DNA of 30,748 nt from JALZEG01 sp046263255 (GTDB taxonomy: Bacteria; Actinomycetota; CADDZG01; WHSQ01): positions 1 to 30,748 of the forward strand of contig JBHELD010000062.1 of the NCBI GenBank assembly GCA_046263255.1. The letters are read 5' to 3'. Below, piece by piece: positions 16,891-23,990 of the stretch (position 1 is its first letter; the number at the start of each line of letters is the position of its first letter). The notes under the pieces were generated by a model. The model made no database searches, was not told the DNA's origin, and saw only the letters and a program-made list of their open reading frames with translations. A program made the translations under genes and the position numbers.

Positions 16891-17978
16891 ACGACCACGC
16901 TTTCATCCCGCCCGTCAGGCTCGACAACGCGGACGTGTGGGACGTCCTCCGGCCCCGCATAGAGGACCTCGTCAGGCGCGGCTCCTTCGTCCTCGGCCCC
17001 GAGCTCGAGGAGTTCGAGGCCGCCGCCGCCGCGGCGTTCGGCTGCCGGTGGGCCGTGGGGACGTCGTCGGGGACGTCGGCGCTGTGGCTCGCGCTGCGGG
17101 CTCTCGACCTTCCTCCCGGCGCGCGCGTAGCACTCCCGGCGAACACCTTCTTCGCCACGTGCGAGGCGGCGCTGATGGCGGGGATGACGCCCGTGATCGT
17201 GGACAACGACGACGACTACGTCATAGACCTCGACGCGCTCGAGGAGGCGGACGTCGATGCCGTGGTCCCCGTGCACCTCTACGGCCTCCCGGCGGACATG
17301 GACCGCGTCACCGCGCTGGCGCAGCGGCACGGGTGGCGCGTGCTCGAGGACTGCTCGCAGGCGCACGGGGCCACGGCAGGCGGCCGCGCCGTCGGGTCCA
17401 TCGGCGATGCCGGTGCGTTCAGCGCGTACCCGACGAAGAACCTGGGCGCGTGGGGCGACGCGGGGTTCGTAACCGGGTCGGACGACGACGTGGAGGCGAC
17501 CGTGCGGGCGCTCCGGCATCACGGCCAGCACGAGCCGAACGTCCACTCGCAGATCGGCAGCACCGAGCGGCTCGACAACCTGCAGGCTCTGGTCCTGACC
17601 GAGAAGCTCCGGCGGCTGCCGGCCGAGATCGCCGCGCGCCGGCAGGTGGCGGAGTGGTACCGGGCCGCCCTCGACGGGCTCGACCTCTCGCTCCCGGGCG
17701 ACCGGGGGGGCAGGACGCACGTCTACCACCAGTTCGTCGTCCGGGTCCCGCGGCGCGACGAGGTGCGCGAGCAGCTGCGGGAGCTGGGGGTCGGTACCGG
17801 CGTGCACTACCCGGCGCCGGTCCACCGGCAACCGGCCGTCGCGGACGCCTGCGAGATCGCGCAGGATCCGAGGCGGGCCGAGGCGTGGGCGCGCGAGCTG
17901 CTGAGCCTGCCGTTCTTCCCGTCGCTGACGCAGCCGGAGGTCGAGCGCGTCGCGGACGCGCTGGGAAAGGTGCTCTAG
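16887..17978 (+). CDS. DegT/DnrJ/EryC1/StrS sugar aminotransferase (3-aminotransferase-like)
   Basis: The 363-residue PLP-dependent enzyme converts a keto group of a nucleotide sugar to an amine using glutamate or glutamine. Visible features are GTSSGTSALWLALRAL (58-73), PANTFFATCEAALMAG, EDCSQAHGA with Asp155 for the pyridine nitrogen, and the PLP lysine Lys184 in SAYPTKNLGAWGDAG. The overall pattern resembles the subgroup of WbpE, QdtB and FdtB, which act at C3. It is the last gene of the + operon, overlapping its predecessor by ATGA. Its TAG shares a CTAG with the stop of the convergent 6-dehydrogenase. In the Wbp scheme it would aminate the 3-keto-uronic acid sugar. Confidence 0.93.
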   Translation: MNDHAFIPPVRLDNADVWDVLRPRIEDLVRRGSFVLGPELEEFEAAAAAAFGCRWAVGTSSGTSALWLALRALDLPPGARVALPANTFFATCEAALMAGMTPVIVDNDDDYVIDLDALEEADVDAVVPVHLYGLPADMDRVTALAQRHGWRVLEDCSQAHGATAGGRAVGSIGDAGAFSAYPTKNLGAWGDAGFVTGSDDDVEATVRALRHHGQHEPNVHSQIGSTERLDNLQALVLTEKLRRLPAEIAARRQVAEWYRAALDGLDLSLPGDRGGRTHVYHQFVVRVPRRDEVREQLRELGVGTGVHYPAPVHRQPAVADACEIAQDPRRAEAWARELLSLPFFPSLTQPEVERVADALGKVL

Positions 17979-19267
17979 AGCCGGACGACGTTCGAGCCGG
18001 CGATCCCGGCGAGGGCGTTGCGAGTGTCCAGGACGAGCCGCGCCCTCTCCGCGACGTCTTTCCAGTCGTACGCCGAGTGGTTCGTGATCGCGACGACGAT
18101 GTCGGACTCGCGCAGCGCGGCGGCATCGAGGTCGCGCCCCCGCATCACCTCTCCCGCGACCCGCACCTCGTCGACGTAGGGGTCGTGGAAGGAGACGCTC
18201 GCGCCCGCCTTGCGCAGCCGCGCGAGGATCTCGAGCGCCGGCGACTCCCTCACGTCCCCGACGTCGGCCTTGTAGGCCACTCCCAGCAGGAGGATCCGCG
18301 ACGACCTGAGGCTCTTGCCCTCGTCGTTCAACGCGTCGGTGATTCGCTGCACGGTGTAGGCGGGCATGCGCGCGTTGATCTCCCGAGCGAGCTCGACGAA
18401 GTGCGCCGTCCCGCCCATCTGGCGGACCCTCCACGACAGGTACGCGGGGTCCACCGGAATGCAGTGGCCGCCCCACCCCGGTCCGGGGTAGAACGGCTGG
18501 AAGCCGAACGGCTTGGTGGACGCCGCTTCGATGACCTCCCAGATGCTGATCCCGAGGTCGTGGCAGACGATCGCCATCTCGTTCGCCAGCGCGATGTTGA
18601 TGTGCCTGTAGGTGTTCTCGAGGAGCTTCGCCATCTCCGCGGTCATCGGCGACGACACCGGCACGACGCGCTCGACGAACTTCCCGTAGAAGGACGTCAT
18701 CAAGGCGGTGCTGACCTCGTCGAGGCCGCCGACGATCTTGGGGACGTTGCCCAGCCCGTACTCCGGGTTGCCGGGGTCGATGCGCTCGGGCGAGAAGCCG
18801 AGGTGGAAGTCGCCGCCGGCCAGGAGCCCGCCCTTCTCCAGGATCGGGCGGAGAAACTCCTCGGTCGTGCCGGGATAGGTCGTGCTCTCCAGGATCACGA
18901 GGCATCCCGCGTTCATCTGCTCCGCGATAAGCCCGCCGGCGGCCTCGATGTACGACATGTCGGGGAGCTCGTGCTTCAACGGCGTCGGGACGCAGATGAC
19001 GTAGACGTCGGCGCCAGCGAGGTCGTCCGGGAGCGCGGTAGGCGTCAACGCCCCGCGCTCGACCGCGGCCTGCAGCGCCCCGTCCTCCACGTCGGTGACG
19101 GGCGAGACGCCTGTCCGCAGGCCCTCGACGCGCGCGACCGAGGTGTCGAACGCGACGACGTCGTATCCCGCCTCTGCGGCGGCCAGCGCAAGGGGGAGCC
19201 CGACGTAGCCCAGACCGACGACGGCGACGCGCGCCTGCGTCTCGTCGATCTTGCGAGCGAGGTCCAT
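17975..19267 (-). CDS. Nucleotide-sugar 6-dehydrogenase (WbpA/UDP-GlcNAc dehydrogenase type)
   Basis: The 430-residue enzyme oxidises C6 of a UDP-sugar to a carboxylate using two NAD+. The N-terminal NAD domain has VVGLGYVGLPLA (GLGYVG at 18-23). The middle contains ESTTYPGTTEEF, FSPERIDPGN and EMAKLLENTYRHINIALANE with Lys214. The catalytic cysteine is Cys269 in GPGWGGHCIPVDP, and the UDP-binding domain has GVAYKADVGDVRESPA. The GGHCIPVDPAYLSW form resembles WbpA (UDP-GlcNAc) more than WecC (UDP-ManNAc), so UDP-GlcNAc or UDP-Glc are the likely substrates. ATG 19267 has no clear Shine-Dalgarno. It is transcribed apart from the + operon but is functionally linked to it. Confidence 0.92.
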   Translation of the reverse strand: MDLARKIDETQARVAVVGLGYVGLPLALAAAEAGYDVVAFDTSVARVEGLRTGVSPVTDVEDGALQAAVERGALTPTALPDDLAGADVYVICVPTPLKHELPDMSYIEAAGGLIAEQMNAGCLVILESTTYPGTTEEFLRPILEKGGLLAGGDFHLGFSPERIDPGNPEYGLGNVPKIVGGLDEVSTALMTSFYGKFVERVVPVSSPMTAEMAKLLENTYRHINIALANEMAIVCHDLGISIWEVIEAASTKPFGFQPFYPGPGWGGHCIPVDPAYLSWRVRQMGGTAHFVELAREINARMPAYTVQRITDALNDEGKSLRSSRILLLGVAYKADVGDVRESPALEILARLRKAGASVSFHDPYVDEVRVAGEVMRGRDLDAAALRESDIVVAITNHSAYDWKDVAERARLVLDTRNALAGIAGSNVVRL

Positions 19268-19312
19268 GACGACGTTAGCGAGGGTGCCGCAGGCGGCGAG
19301 GGTCTGGCGCCG

Positions 19313-19711
19313 CTACTTCCGTAAGACCTTCGCCTTTCGGGCCGTCACGACCGTGCGAGCCATGGTGGTCGTGCCGGTCCCGCCCGGATAGAAGCACGAG
19401 TCGGGGTCGCTGGCGGGGCCGCCGGGGAACAGCGCCTGGCAAGCCGCCTGCGACCTGCAGACGCCGTCGCAGGTCGTGACGTCGTTCGCGTCCGAGCAGC
19501 AGCAGGGAAGCGCGTCGCCGCCGGCGATGCAGCAGTTGATCCCGCCCTCGCACGCGAAGCACGGCGCGCCTTGAGGGACGCACGACTGGGCCCCCGCGCG
19601 GTCGGCGGTCAGCGTCAGGATCGCCGGGGCAGCCCACACCGCGGTGGCTGCCGCCTGGAGGAACCTGCGTCGCTCGATGCCCTCCTTGTTGACCAGCTCC
19701 GGTTCCGTCAC
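19313..19711 (-). CDS. Tat-exported cysteine-rich small protein
   Basis: The 132-residue precursor has a twin-arginine signal (ERRRFLQAAATAVWAAPAIL) with likely cleavage after DRAGAQ. The mature part has 12 cysteines packed into about 65 residues, with NCC and PCCC clusters, suggesting six disulfides or metal binding. A basic tail follows (MARTVVTARKAKVLRK). Export through Tat implies folding or cofactor insertion in the cytosol. GTG 19711 has AGGAG at 19717-19721 with a 5-base spacer, and a good promoter lies upstream. I do not recognise the family. The neighbours, an HprK-like kinase gene upstream and a sugar dehydrogenase downstream, do not reveal its role. The MauA-like protein at 27377 is a second exported Cys-rich Tat protein in the window. 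Confidence 0.8.
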   Translation of the reverse strand: MTEPELVNKEGIERRRFLQAAATAVWAAPAILTLTADRAGAQSCVPQGAPCFACEGGINCCIAGGDALPCCCSDANDVTTCDGVCRSQAACQALFPGGPASDPDSCFYPGGTGTTTMARTVVTARKAKVLRK

Positions 19712-19749
19712 CTCTGCTCCTAAGGGCTCGCTCGTGAGGTAGCTAAGGA

Positions 19750-19778
19750 AGCATAGGCGCGGACGGGGCCGGCGACAA
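19750..19778 (-). promoter_or_regulatory. Sigma-70-type promoter for the Cys-rich Tat protein gene
   Basis: On the - strand, TTGTCG (19773-19778) and TATGCT (19750-19755) are separated by exactly 17 bases, close to the housekeeping consensus. The -10 element lies 38 bases upstream of the GTG start at 19711. It falls in the gap after the HprK-like gene, so the Tat protein gene can be transcribed independently of it. Confidence 0.65.
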
Positions 19779-19805
19779 CCCAGAAAATAACAATCGGCGG
19801 CCGGT

Positions 19806-20624
19806 TTATCCCGTTGCGTCCAGTTCCAGCACGTTTTCGAGCGCGCGGATTCCGGCGTCGCTCGACCCGTATGCGATACGAACGCACCCCGCGCCGGTGC
19901 ACAGCCGCTGCAGAACGGCGAGCGTCGACGGATCGAGCCGCCTGAGGTACGCGCTCGCGAGGGCCGCGGCCTTCGCCGGCGTGAGCCGCTCGACCTGCAG
20001 CGCCGAGCCCGCGGCGAACTTCGGGAAGACGAGGAGACGGACGGGAAGCGGCTCGGTCGCGAGGTCCCAGCGCGTGGCCGGCACGAGAAACGACCCCGCC
20101 GGCGGGTCGACCGTAGATCCCGGATAGGAGTCCCGGACCGTCTCCCACGCCGCCGGGTCCTTCAGGCCGAGCGGCTTGGGGAAGGGGTGGACGAGGCCGG
20201 TCGCCGTCGACACGGGCGCGAGGTCGTCGCTGAGGTAGGTCCAGCCGGCGTCGAGCAGCGCGAGGGTCAACGTGGTCTTGCCGGCGCCGGACTCACCCGC
20301 GAGCAGGACGAGGTCGCCCTTTCGAGCCACCGCCGCCGCGTGGAGGCTGACGTAGCGCTCAAGGGACTCCTCGCAGAGCTCGAGCATCCGGTAGCGCAGC
20401 GCGTCGGTTACGCCCCACAGGGTCTCGTGGACCCCTTCGACGTTCCCGTCGGCGGTCGCCGTCCACCCGCCCCGCTCGTCGCGCGCGACGACGTAGGTGC
20501 GCGCGCTGTCGCCGCCGTCTCGCGTCGTCATCGGTTCCCACAAGGTCGAGAGCAGCACCGCCGCGTCGGGCTCTTCGGTATGGATCTCGACGAGGACGTC
20601 GAGCAGCCGGATCCGGATCCTCAC
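19806..20624 (-). CDS. HprK-like P-loop kinase
   Basis: The 272-residue protein carries the fold of the C-terminal domain of HPr kinase/phosphorylase. It has LHAAAVARKGDLVLLAGESGAGKTTLTLALLDAGWTYLSDD in sequence, where GESGAGKT (110-117) is the Walker A loop and LSDDLAPV (131-138) the metal-binding acidic motif. HprK-like proteins of this kind occur in actinobacteria without a PTS system and often beside peptide-modification or glycan genes; their substrates are mostly unknown. The N-terminal ~95 residues are a small alpha/beta domain I cannot name. GTG 20624 overlaps the TGA of the upstream gene by 4 bp, so the two are co-translated. The basic WDLATEPLPVRLLVFPKF region is also typical of this family. 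Confidence 0.83.
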   Translation of the reverse strand: MRIRIRLLDVLVEIHTEEPDAAVLLSTLWEPMTTRDGGDSARTYVVARDERGGWTATADGNVEGVHETLWGVTDALRYRMLELCEESLERYVSLHAAAVARKGDLVLLAGESGAGKTTLTLALLDAGWTYLSDDLAPVSTATGLVHPFPKPLGLKDPAAWETVRDSYPGSTVDPPAGSFLVPATRWDLATEPLPVRLLVFPKFAAGSALQVERLTPAKAAALASAYLRRLDPSTLAVLQRLCTGAGCVRIAYGSSDAGIRALENVLELDATG

Positions 20625-21172
20625 CCGGCCGGCACGCCGCGCAGCGTCTCGACCAGCCGGTCGGGGTCCTCCTCGGCTACGACGCGCGCGCTCTTGATCG
20701 CGGAGACCAGATGATGAAGCTCCGTCACGGCCATGACGCCGACGCGAAGGATCCCGAAGTTGAACGCGAGCAGGGCTCCCTTGTTCACGTTTTCGCTCTC
20801 GCGGCCGCGAGGGCCCCCGAGCCTGTTCACCACGATGAAGTCCGGACGGAACCGTGCCCATCCCTCGCATTCGAACTCTCCGGCAGGCGTCAACCGAACG
20901 TACGGGTCGTCCGCGACCTCGAGCCCGGCCCGGATCGCACGAAGCCGGTACGGCTCGCGGTTGTAGACGCCGTGCGCGTAGAGGCCGGGACGGTGGTCGA
21001 TCCGACATGCGGAGACCAGATACGCGGGACGCTCCTTCGCGTGGAGGACCGCATCGATGGTCCGGACGAGACGTGAGCGAACCTTGTCGACGTCGCCGTC
21101 CGCGTAGAGTTGCGCGTTTCCGTGGTACATCGTCGGCAGAGAGCGCCTTCTCTTGGCCGGGTCGTCTACCAC
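20621..21172 (-). CDS. Unidentified protein, probably missing its N-terminus
   Basis: The 183-residue frame from GTG 21172 encodes a soluble mixed alpha/beta protein with LVSACRIDHRPGLYAHGVYN, FRPDFIVVNRLGGPRGRE and a helical C-terminus; I do not recognise it. It overlaps the HprK-like gene by 4 bp and is probably its partner. GTG 21172 has no Shine-Dalgarno, and the same frame continues upstream with coding-like sequence as far as a TGA at 21341-21343, with no ATG, GTG or TTG in between. Beyond that TGA the frame has a GTG at 21382. The gene is therefore probably longer in the ancestor (253 codons from 21382) and interrupted here, or the stop is a sequence error. Confidence 0.6.
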   Translation of the reverse strand: MVDDPAKRRRSLPTMYHGNAQLYADGDVDKVRSRLVRTIDAVLHAKERPAYLVSACRIDHRPGLYAHGVYNREPYRLRAIRAGLEVADDPYVRLTPAGEFECEGWARFRPDFIVVNRLGGPRGRESENVNKGALLAFNFGILRVGVMAVTELHHLVSAIKSARVVAEEDPDRLVETLRGVPAG

Positions 21173-21382
21173 GAGGCTGAAGATGCCGTCGTAACGCGGC
21201 GCGCCGTCCGGCGGCAGGCTCCACGGAACCGGCAGCCCCGCCAGGAGTCCGGGCTGCGTGCTCCGCGCCTCCAGCCAGTCGCTACCGTCGTAGACCCATT
21301 GCGAATCGACCCAGACCAGGTCGTCCCCGAAGGGATCCGCTCAGGTCCGTACGCTCTCTGGAACCTTTCCCGGCTCGCTCAC
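21173..21382 (-). pseudogene. In-frame N-terminal remnant of the unidentified protein, broken by TGA
   Basis: From GTG 21382 the frame reads 13 codons (MSEPGKVPESVRT), then TGA at 21341-21343, then 56 further codons (ADPFGDDLVWVDSQWVYDG and onward) that run without a break into the gene at 21172. About 87% of those 56 codons end in G or C and the residues include Trp, Tyr and Asp typical of a folded domain, so this looks like real coding sequence. TGA is used as a normal stop in many genes here, so general recoding is unlikely. A nonsense mutation or an assembly error is the simplest reading. Confidence 0.5.
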
Positions 21383-21634
21383 CCCGACACAATAGAGCGC
21401 AGTCTCAGAGAGAAGGCGCTGCGGGGGAGTCGTCGGGAGAGGACGTAGGCAGGAGGATCAGGGGCATGAGCACGGATGACTAGTCATCCGCTCCGAGCGA
21501 AACCGGACATACCGTGCCCGCGGATCACGGAAAGACGAGCCGTTCCGACGCGCGATCTGGTCACCGCGGCTATGGATCTTTGGGGGCCGCGCGTCGACAC
21601 TCTCCTAGGACCGACGAGCGAACGGAGAGGTGCG
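21383..21634. other. Intergenic region with an 18-bp palindrome
   Basis: No convincing gene is seen. The region holds the palindrome at 21473-21490 and, on the - strand, a TATTGT (21394-21389) ending 6 bases before GTG 21382 that could be a -10 element for a leaderless transcript; no good -35 accompanies it. TCCTAGGA at 21603-21610 is an 8-bp palindrome of doubtful meaning. Confidence 0.4.
21473..21490. promoter_or_regulatory. 18-bp perfect palindrome, candidate operator (site 1)
   Basis: CGGATGACTAGTCATCCG is a perfect inverted repeat. Its 14-bp core GATGACTAGTCATC recurs exactly at 24136-24149. It lies 91 bases upstream of GTG 21382 on the - strand, a typical distance for a regulator site of the unit containing the unidentified protein and the HprK-like kinase. 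The regulator is unknown. Confidence 0.65.
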
Positions 21635-21778
21635 GTGACGAGCAGGTTGACGGCAGGTGCTCAATGGCTCGTCGCCGCGTCCCTCGTCTTCCAGCTGTCG
21701 GCGAGCCTCGGCGCTCGGCTCGACCCGGTCGAGACGTTCACCGCGGTACGGCGGGCGCATACGGCGTCGGGACGCTAG
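21635..21778 (+). CDS. Possible 47-residue membrane or secreted peptide
   Basis: GTG 21635 is preceded by GGAGAGG at 21624-21630. The frame encodes 47 residues with one hydrophobic segment (QWLVAASLVFQLSASLGA) followed by a polar tail (RLDPVETFTAVRRAHTASGR). Its stop shares CTAG with the stop of the convergent secreted protein gene. Codon third positions are mostly G or C, but no homology is recognised and it may be non-coding. It lies just beyond the end of the convergent secreted-protein operon. Confidence 0.3.
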   Translation: MTSRLTAGAQWLVAASLVFQLSASLGARLDPVETFTAVRRAHTASGR

Positions 21779-22659
21779 AGCCCCGCCGCGTTCGGCAGGC
21801 AGTTCCCTCCGCCGGCGTTCGAGTCGCACACGTGGAATCCGCCGGTAGCGCTCTGGAGGAACGCGGGGTTCGCCGTCGGGGTGAACGTCCATGTCCCCGC
21901 GTGCGCGTAGTTGCCGCTCCCCGCGACGCGGGCACCGACCGTGATCGTCAGGACCCGGTTGTCGGTGCTCCAGGCCCACGTCGCAGCGAGCCGCATGTTC
22001 CGCTCGATCGTCCCTCCCGTGAGAAAGCCGAGCCGCGGCGAGGTGTCCGTGGCGGCGCAGCTCCCGGTCTGGGTGCTGCCGAGGACGATCCTGTCGTTCT
22101 GCCAGCAGATGGAGTTGCCCGCCTGGGGCCCCGTCGCGGTCGCGACCGGCTGGTTGAACGTGACCGTGAACGTGTCGCCGTCGTCGATCCTCTGGTTGCC
22201 GGTGTTCGTGAACGAGACGATGCTCGCGACGAAGCCGAGGCGCGCTCCCGCTACGGGGTTGTTCTGAACGCTCGTCCACGACGCGTAGCGGGTCTGGACC
22301 GTATAGCAGCGCCACGTCCCCTGCGGCGTCCACGCCGCATCGCTGTGCGACGTGCCGGTCGGGCTCGCGACCTCCGAGTACGACGCGCCGGCGCACTCGT
22401 TCACGAGCGGGTCGGGGGCCGGCGCCGACAGCACGCGGTAGCCGTTGCCGTTCCGCCCGGCGGTCCACGCAAGGTCCACTCCATGACCCGCAGGCGTCGC
22501 GGTCAGGGCTCCCGGCGCGTACAGCGACGTCAGCGCGAACGTGTTGCCGCCGTTGCTCGTCGTCCCGTTGAACGACGCGAGCGTGCCGCGCGACACACCG
22601 GCCGCTGCGACCGCGAGCATCCCTGCGGCGGCGACCCGCCGCATCCACCGAAGCGTCAT
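21775..22659 (-). CDS. Secreted Ig-like protein with SipW-type signal peptide
   Basis: The 294-residue precursor starts MTLRWMRRVAAAGMLAVAAAG, a hydrophobic signal, followed by GTLASFNGTTSNGGNTFAL. This TLA-SFN junction followed by NTF resembles SipW-dependent substrates such as TasA, where cleavage occurs within a -YA/TF-like site. After it comes a fibronectin-III-like beta segment (LTATPAGHGVDLAWTAGRNGNGYRVL) and then a second beta domain starting ASIVSFTNTGNQRIDDGDTFTVTF. Cysteines in CAGASY, WRCYT, ICWQ, SCAAT, HVCD and NCLP could form three disulfides. ATG 22659 lies four bases after the signal peptidase stop. It is the third gene of the operon; an extracellular matrix or surface role is inferred. 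Confidence 0.78.
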   Translation of the reverse strand: MTLRWMRRVAAAGMLAVAAAGVSRGTLASFNGTTSNGGNTFALTSLYAPGALTATPAGHGVDLAWTAGRNGNGYRVLSAPAPDPLVNECAGASYSEVASPTGTSHSDAAWTPQGTWRCYTVQTRYASWTSVQNNPVAGARLGFVASIVSFTNTGNQRIDDGDTFTVTFNQPVATATGPQAGNSICWQNDRIVLGSTQTGSCAATDTSPRLGFLTGGTIERNMRLAATWAWSTDNRVLTITVGARVAGSGNYAHAGTWTFTPTANPAFLQSATGGFHVCDSNAGGGNCLPNAAGL

Positions 22660-22663
22660 CGCG

Positions 22664-23230
22664 CTACCCCGCGGCGGGGAGGGCCTCCCTGCGCGGACGC
22701 CAGATCGTCCACAGGGCAAGGCCTCCCAGCCACAACGCCGCGAGCGTCAGTGCGATCAGGCGGCCCACCGGGGTGAGCAACCCTCCGACCACGTACCCGA
22801 GGTAGGGAACGTGGAACTCGTAGCGCAGCCCCCGGCCCTCGGCGGGGATCCTCCAGTCGTCGACTACGCCGTTCGCGTCCCCGCGCGTCACGAGGAGCCG
22901 TCCCGCAGGCGTCTTCTCGACCCGGACGACGCGGTGGCTGACGAGCTTCTCGGCCCCGCCGGGCGGGTGGAACGTCACGATGTCACCCGGGGCGAGCTCC
23001 GCCGCGTCGACCTCCCGGTCGAAGATCATCGAGCCCGTGGGGATCGCCGGCGCCATGCTCCCCGACAGGACGGTGAACGTCCGGTAGGGCAGCAGCCGTG
23101 GCCCGATCGTCGCGACGACCAGCACGACGACGACCACCGTCCCGGCGACGGTAGCGACGCTCCTCAGGAACGAGGCAAGGCGGCCGGGATTCCCGGCCGC
23201 CTTTCCCAGCGCCTCGCTGCTCACGGCCAT
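22664..23230 (-). CDS. sipW: SipW-type signal peptidase I (S26, Ser/His)
   Basis: The 188-residue membrane protease has an N-terminal membrane segment (VATVAGTVVVVVLVVATIG), the catalytic serine Ser58 in VLSGSMAPAIPTGS, and His99 in VSHRVVRV. His in place of the usual catalytic Lys marks the archaeal/ER or SipW class that processes TasA-like substrates. RGDANGVVDDWRIP is the conserved GDxN region, and a C-terminal membrane segment follows (IALTLAALWLGGLALWTIW). ATG 23230 is favoured because GGGAG precedes it with a 5-base spacer; ATG 23245 and 23251 are alternatives. The two flanking genes encode proteins with signals of the type it would cleave. Confidence 0.88.
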   Translation of the reverse strand: MAVSSEALGKAAGNPGRLASFLRSVATVAGTVVVVVLVVATIGPRLLPYRTFTVLSGSMAPAIPTGSMIFDREVDAAELAPGDIVTFHPPGGAEKLVSHRVVRVEKTPAGRLLVTRGDANGVVDDWRIPAEGRGLRYEFHVPYLGYVVGGLLTPVGRLIALTLAALWLGGLALWTIWRPRREALPAAG

Positions 23231-23255
23231 CTCTGCTCCCAGCATGGCCATGCCC

Positions 23256-23990
23256 CTACTGCTCCAGAGTCCAGGTGAAGTCGATCGAGGCGCGGCGGCC
23301 CTGGTAGGCGTTGCCCGTCGACTGCGGCAGCTTGACCCCGATCGTGTAGTAGTTCGTCGTGCTGCTGTTCAGAGCGCCGAGGTTCAGCGGCGTGGTGCTG
23401 TTGTTCGCCGCAGCGAACGCTCCGAGCGTCTTGGCCTCGGCACCCGTCGCCGAGAAGTCACACGTGCTCGGCGTCAGCGCCTGCGAGCTGCCGAAGACGC
23501 ACTCGGCGGGGACGGTCCGCGCGGGGTCCGTCCAGCGCTGCACGTACAGCTGCACCTTGTCACAGGGGTCGCCGGTGCCCTTGTAGGTCTCGCCCGCGGT
23601 GTCGCCCGCGCTGCAGGCACTCGAGTAGACCTTCAGTGCCGAGGCGTTGAGGCTGCCCTCGTTGCGGACGTTCACCGCGACCGTCGCCGAGTCGTTCGGC
23701 TTGCGCAGCGTCGCGCCGCCGAAGAAGGCGTCGCAGCCGTTGTTGACGTTGGTGTCCGTGCTCGTGCCGGCCCCCGTCGAGAGGCACGTCGTGCCCGACC
23801 CGACCTTGTTGGACAGGACGAGCGTCCCGTTCGCCCACACGTTGCCGGGGTTTGCCGTCTGCGCGTTGAAGGTCGCATACGTGCCCCCTCCGACGACGGC
23901 GCCGACCAGCGCGACCGCGCCCAGCGAGAGCAGGACCTTCTTGCGCCGCAGCTTCTTGTCCTCCTGCATCCTTGCGCCCGTTTCCCCCAT
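23256..23990 (-). CDS. TasA/camelysin-like secreted protein (SipW-dependent signal)
   Basis: The 244-residue precursor has a long basic N-terminus (MQEDKKLRRKKVLL), a hydrophobic core (SLGAVALVGAVVGGG) and the junction TYATFNAQTANPGNVW, the hallmark of SipW-dependent peptides. The mature domain is a jellyroll-like beta protein with NEGSLNASALKVYSS, CDKVQLYVQRW and the closing NAYQGRRASIDFTWTLEQ, typical of the camelysin/TasA family that forms extracellular fibres in Bacillus. ATG 23990 has GGGAGG with a 9-base spacer; ATG 23969 is the alternative. It is the first gene of the operon and is preceded by structured leader sequence and TAGTC boxes. Confidence 0.85.
   Translation of the reverse strand: MGETGARMQEDKKLRRKKVLLSLGAVALVGAVVGGGTYATFNAQTANPGNVWANGTLVLSNKVGSGTTCLSTGAGTSTDTNVNNGCDAFFGGATLRKPNDSATVAVNVRNEGSLNASALKVYSSACSAGDTAGETYKGTGDPCDKVQLYVQRWTDPARTVPAECVFGSSQALTPSTCDFSATGAEAKTLGAFAAANNSTTPLNLGALNSSTTNYYTIGVKLPQSTGNAYQGRRASIDFTWTLEQ

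Noticed and set aside
21341..21343. TGA recoded as Trp or selenocysteine
   Set aside because: Many genes in the window use TGA as a real stop in ATGA/GTGA overlaps, and no selenocysteine hairpin is evident after this TGA.
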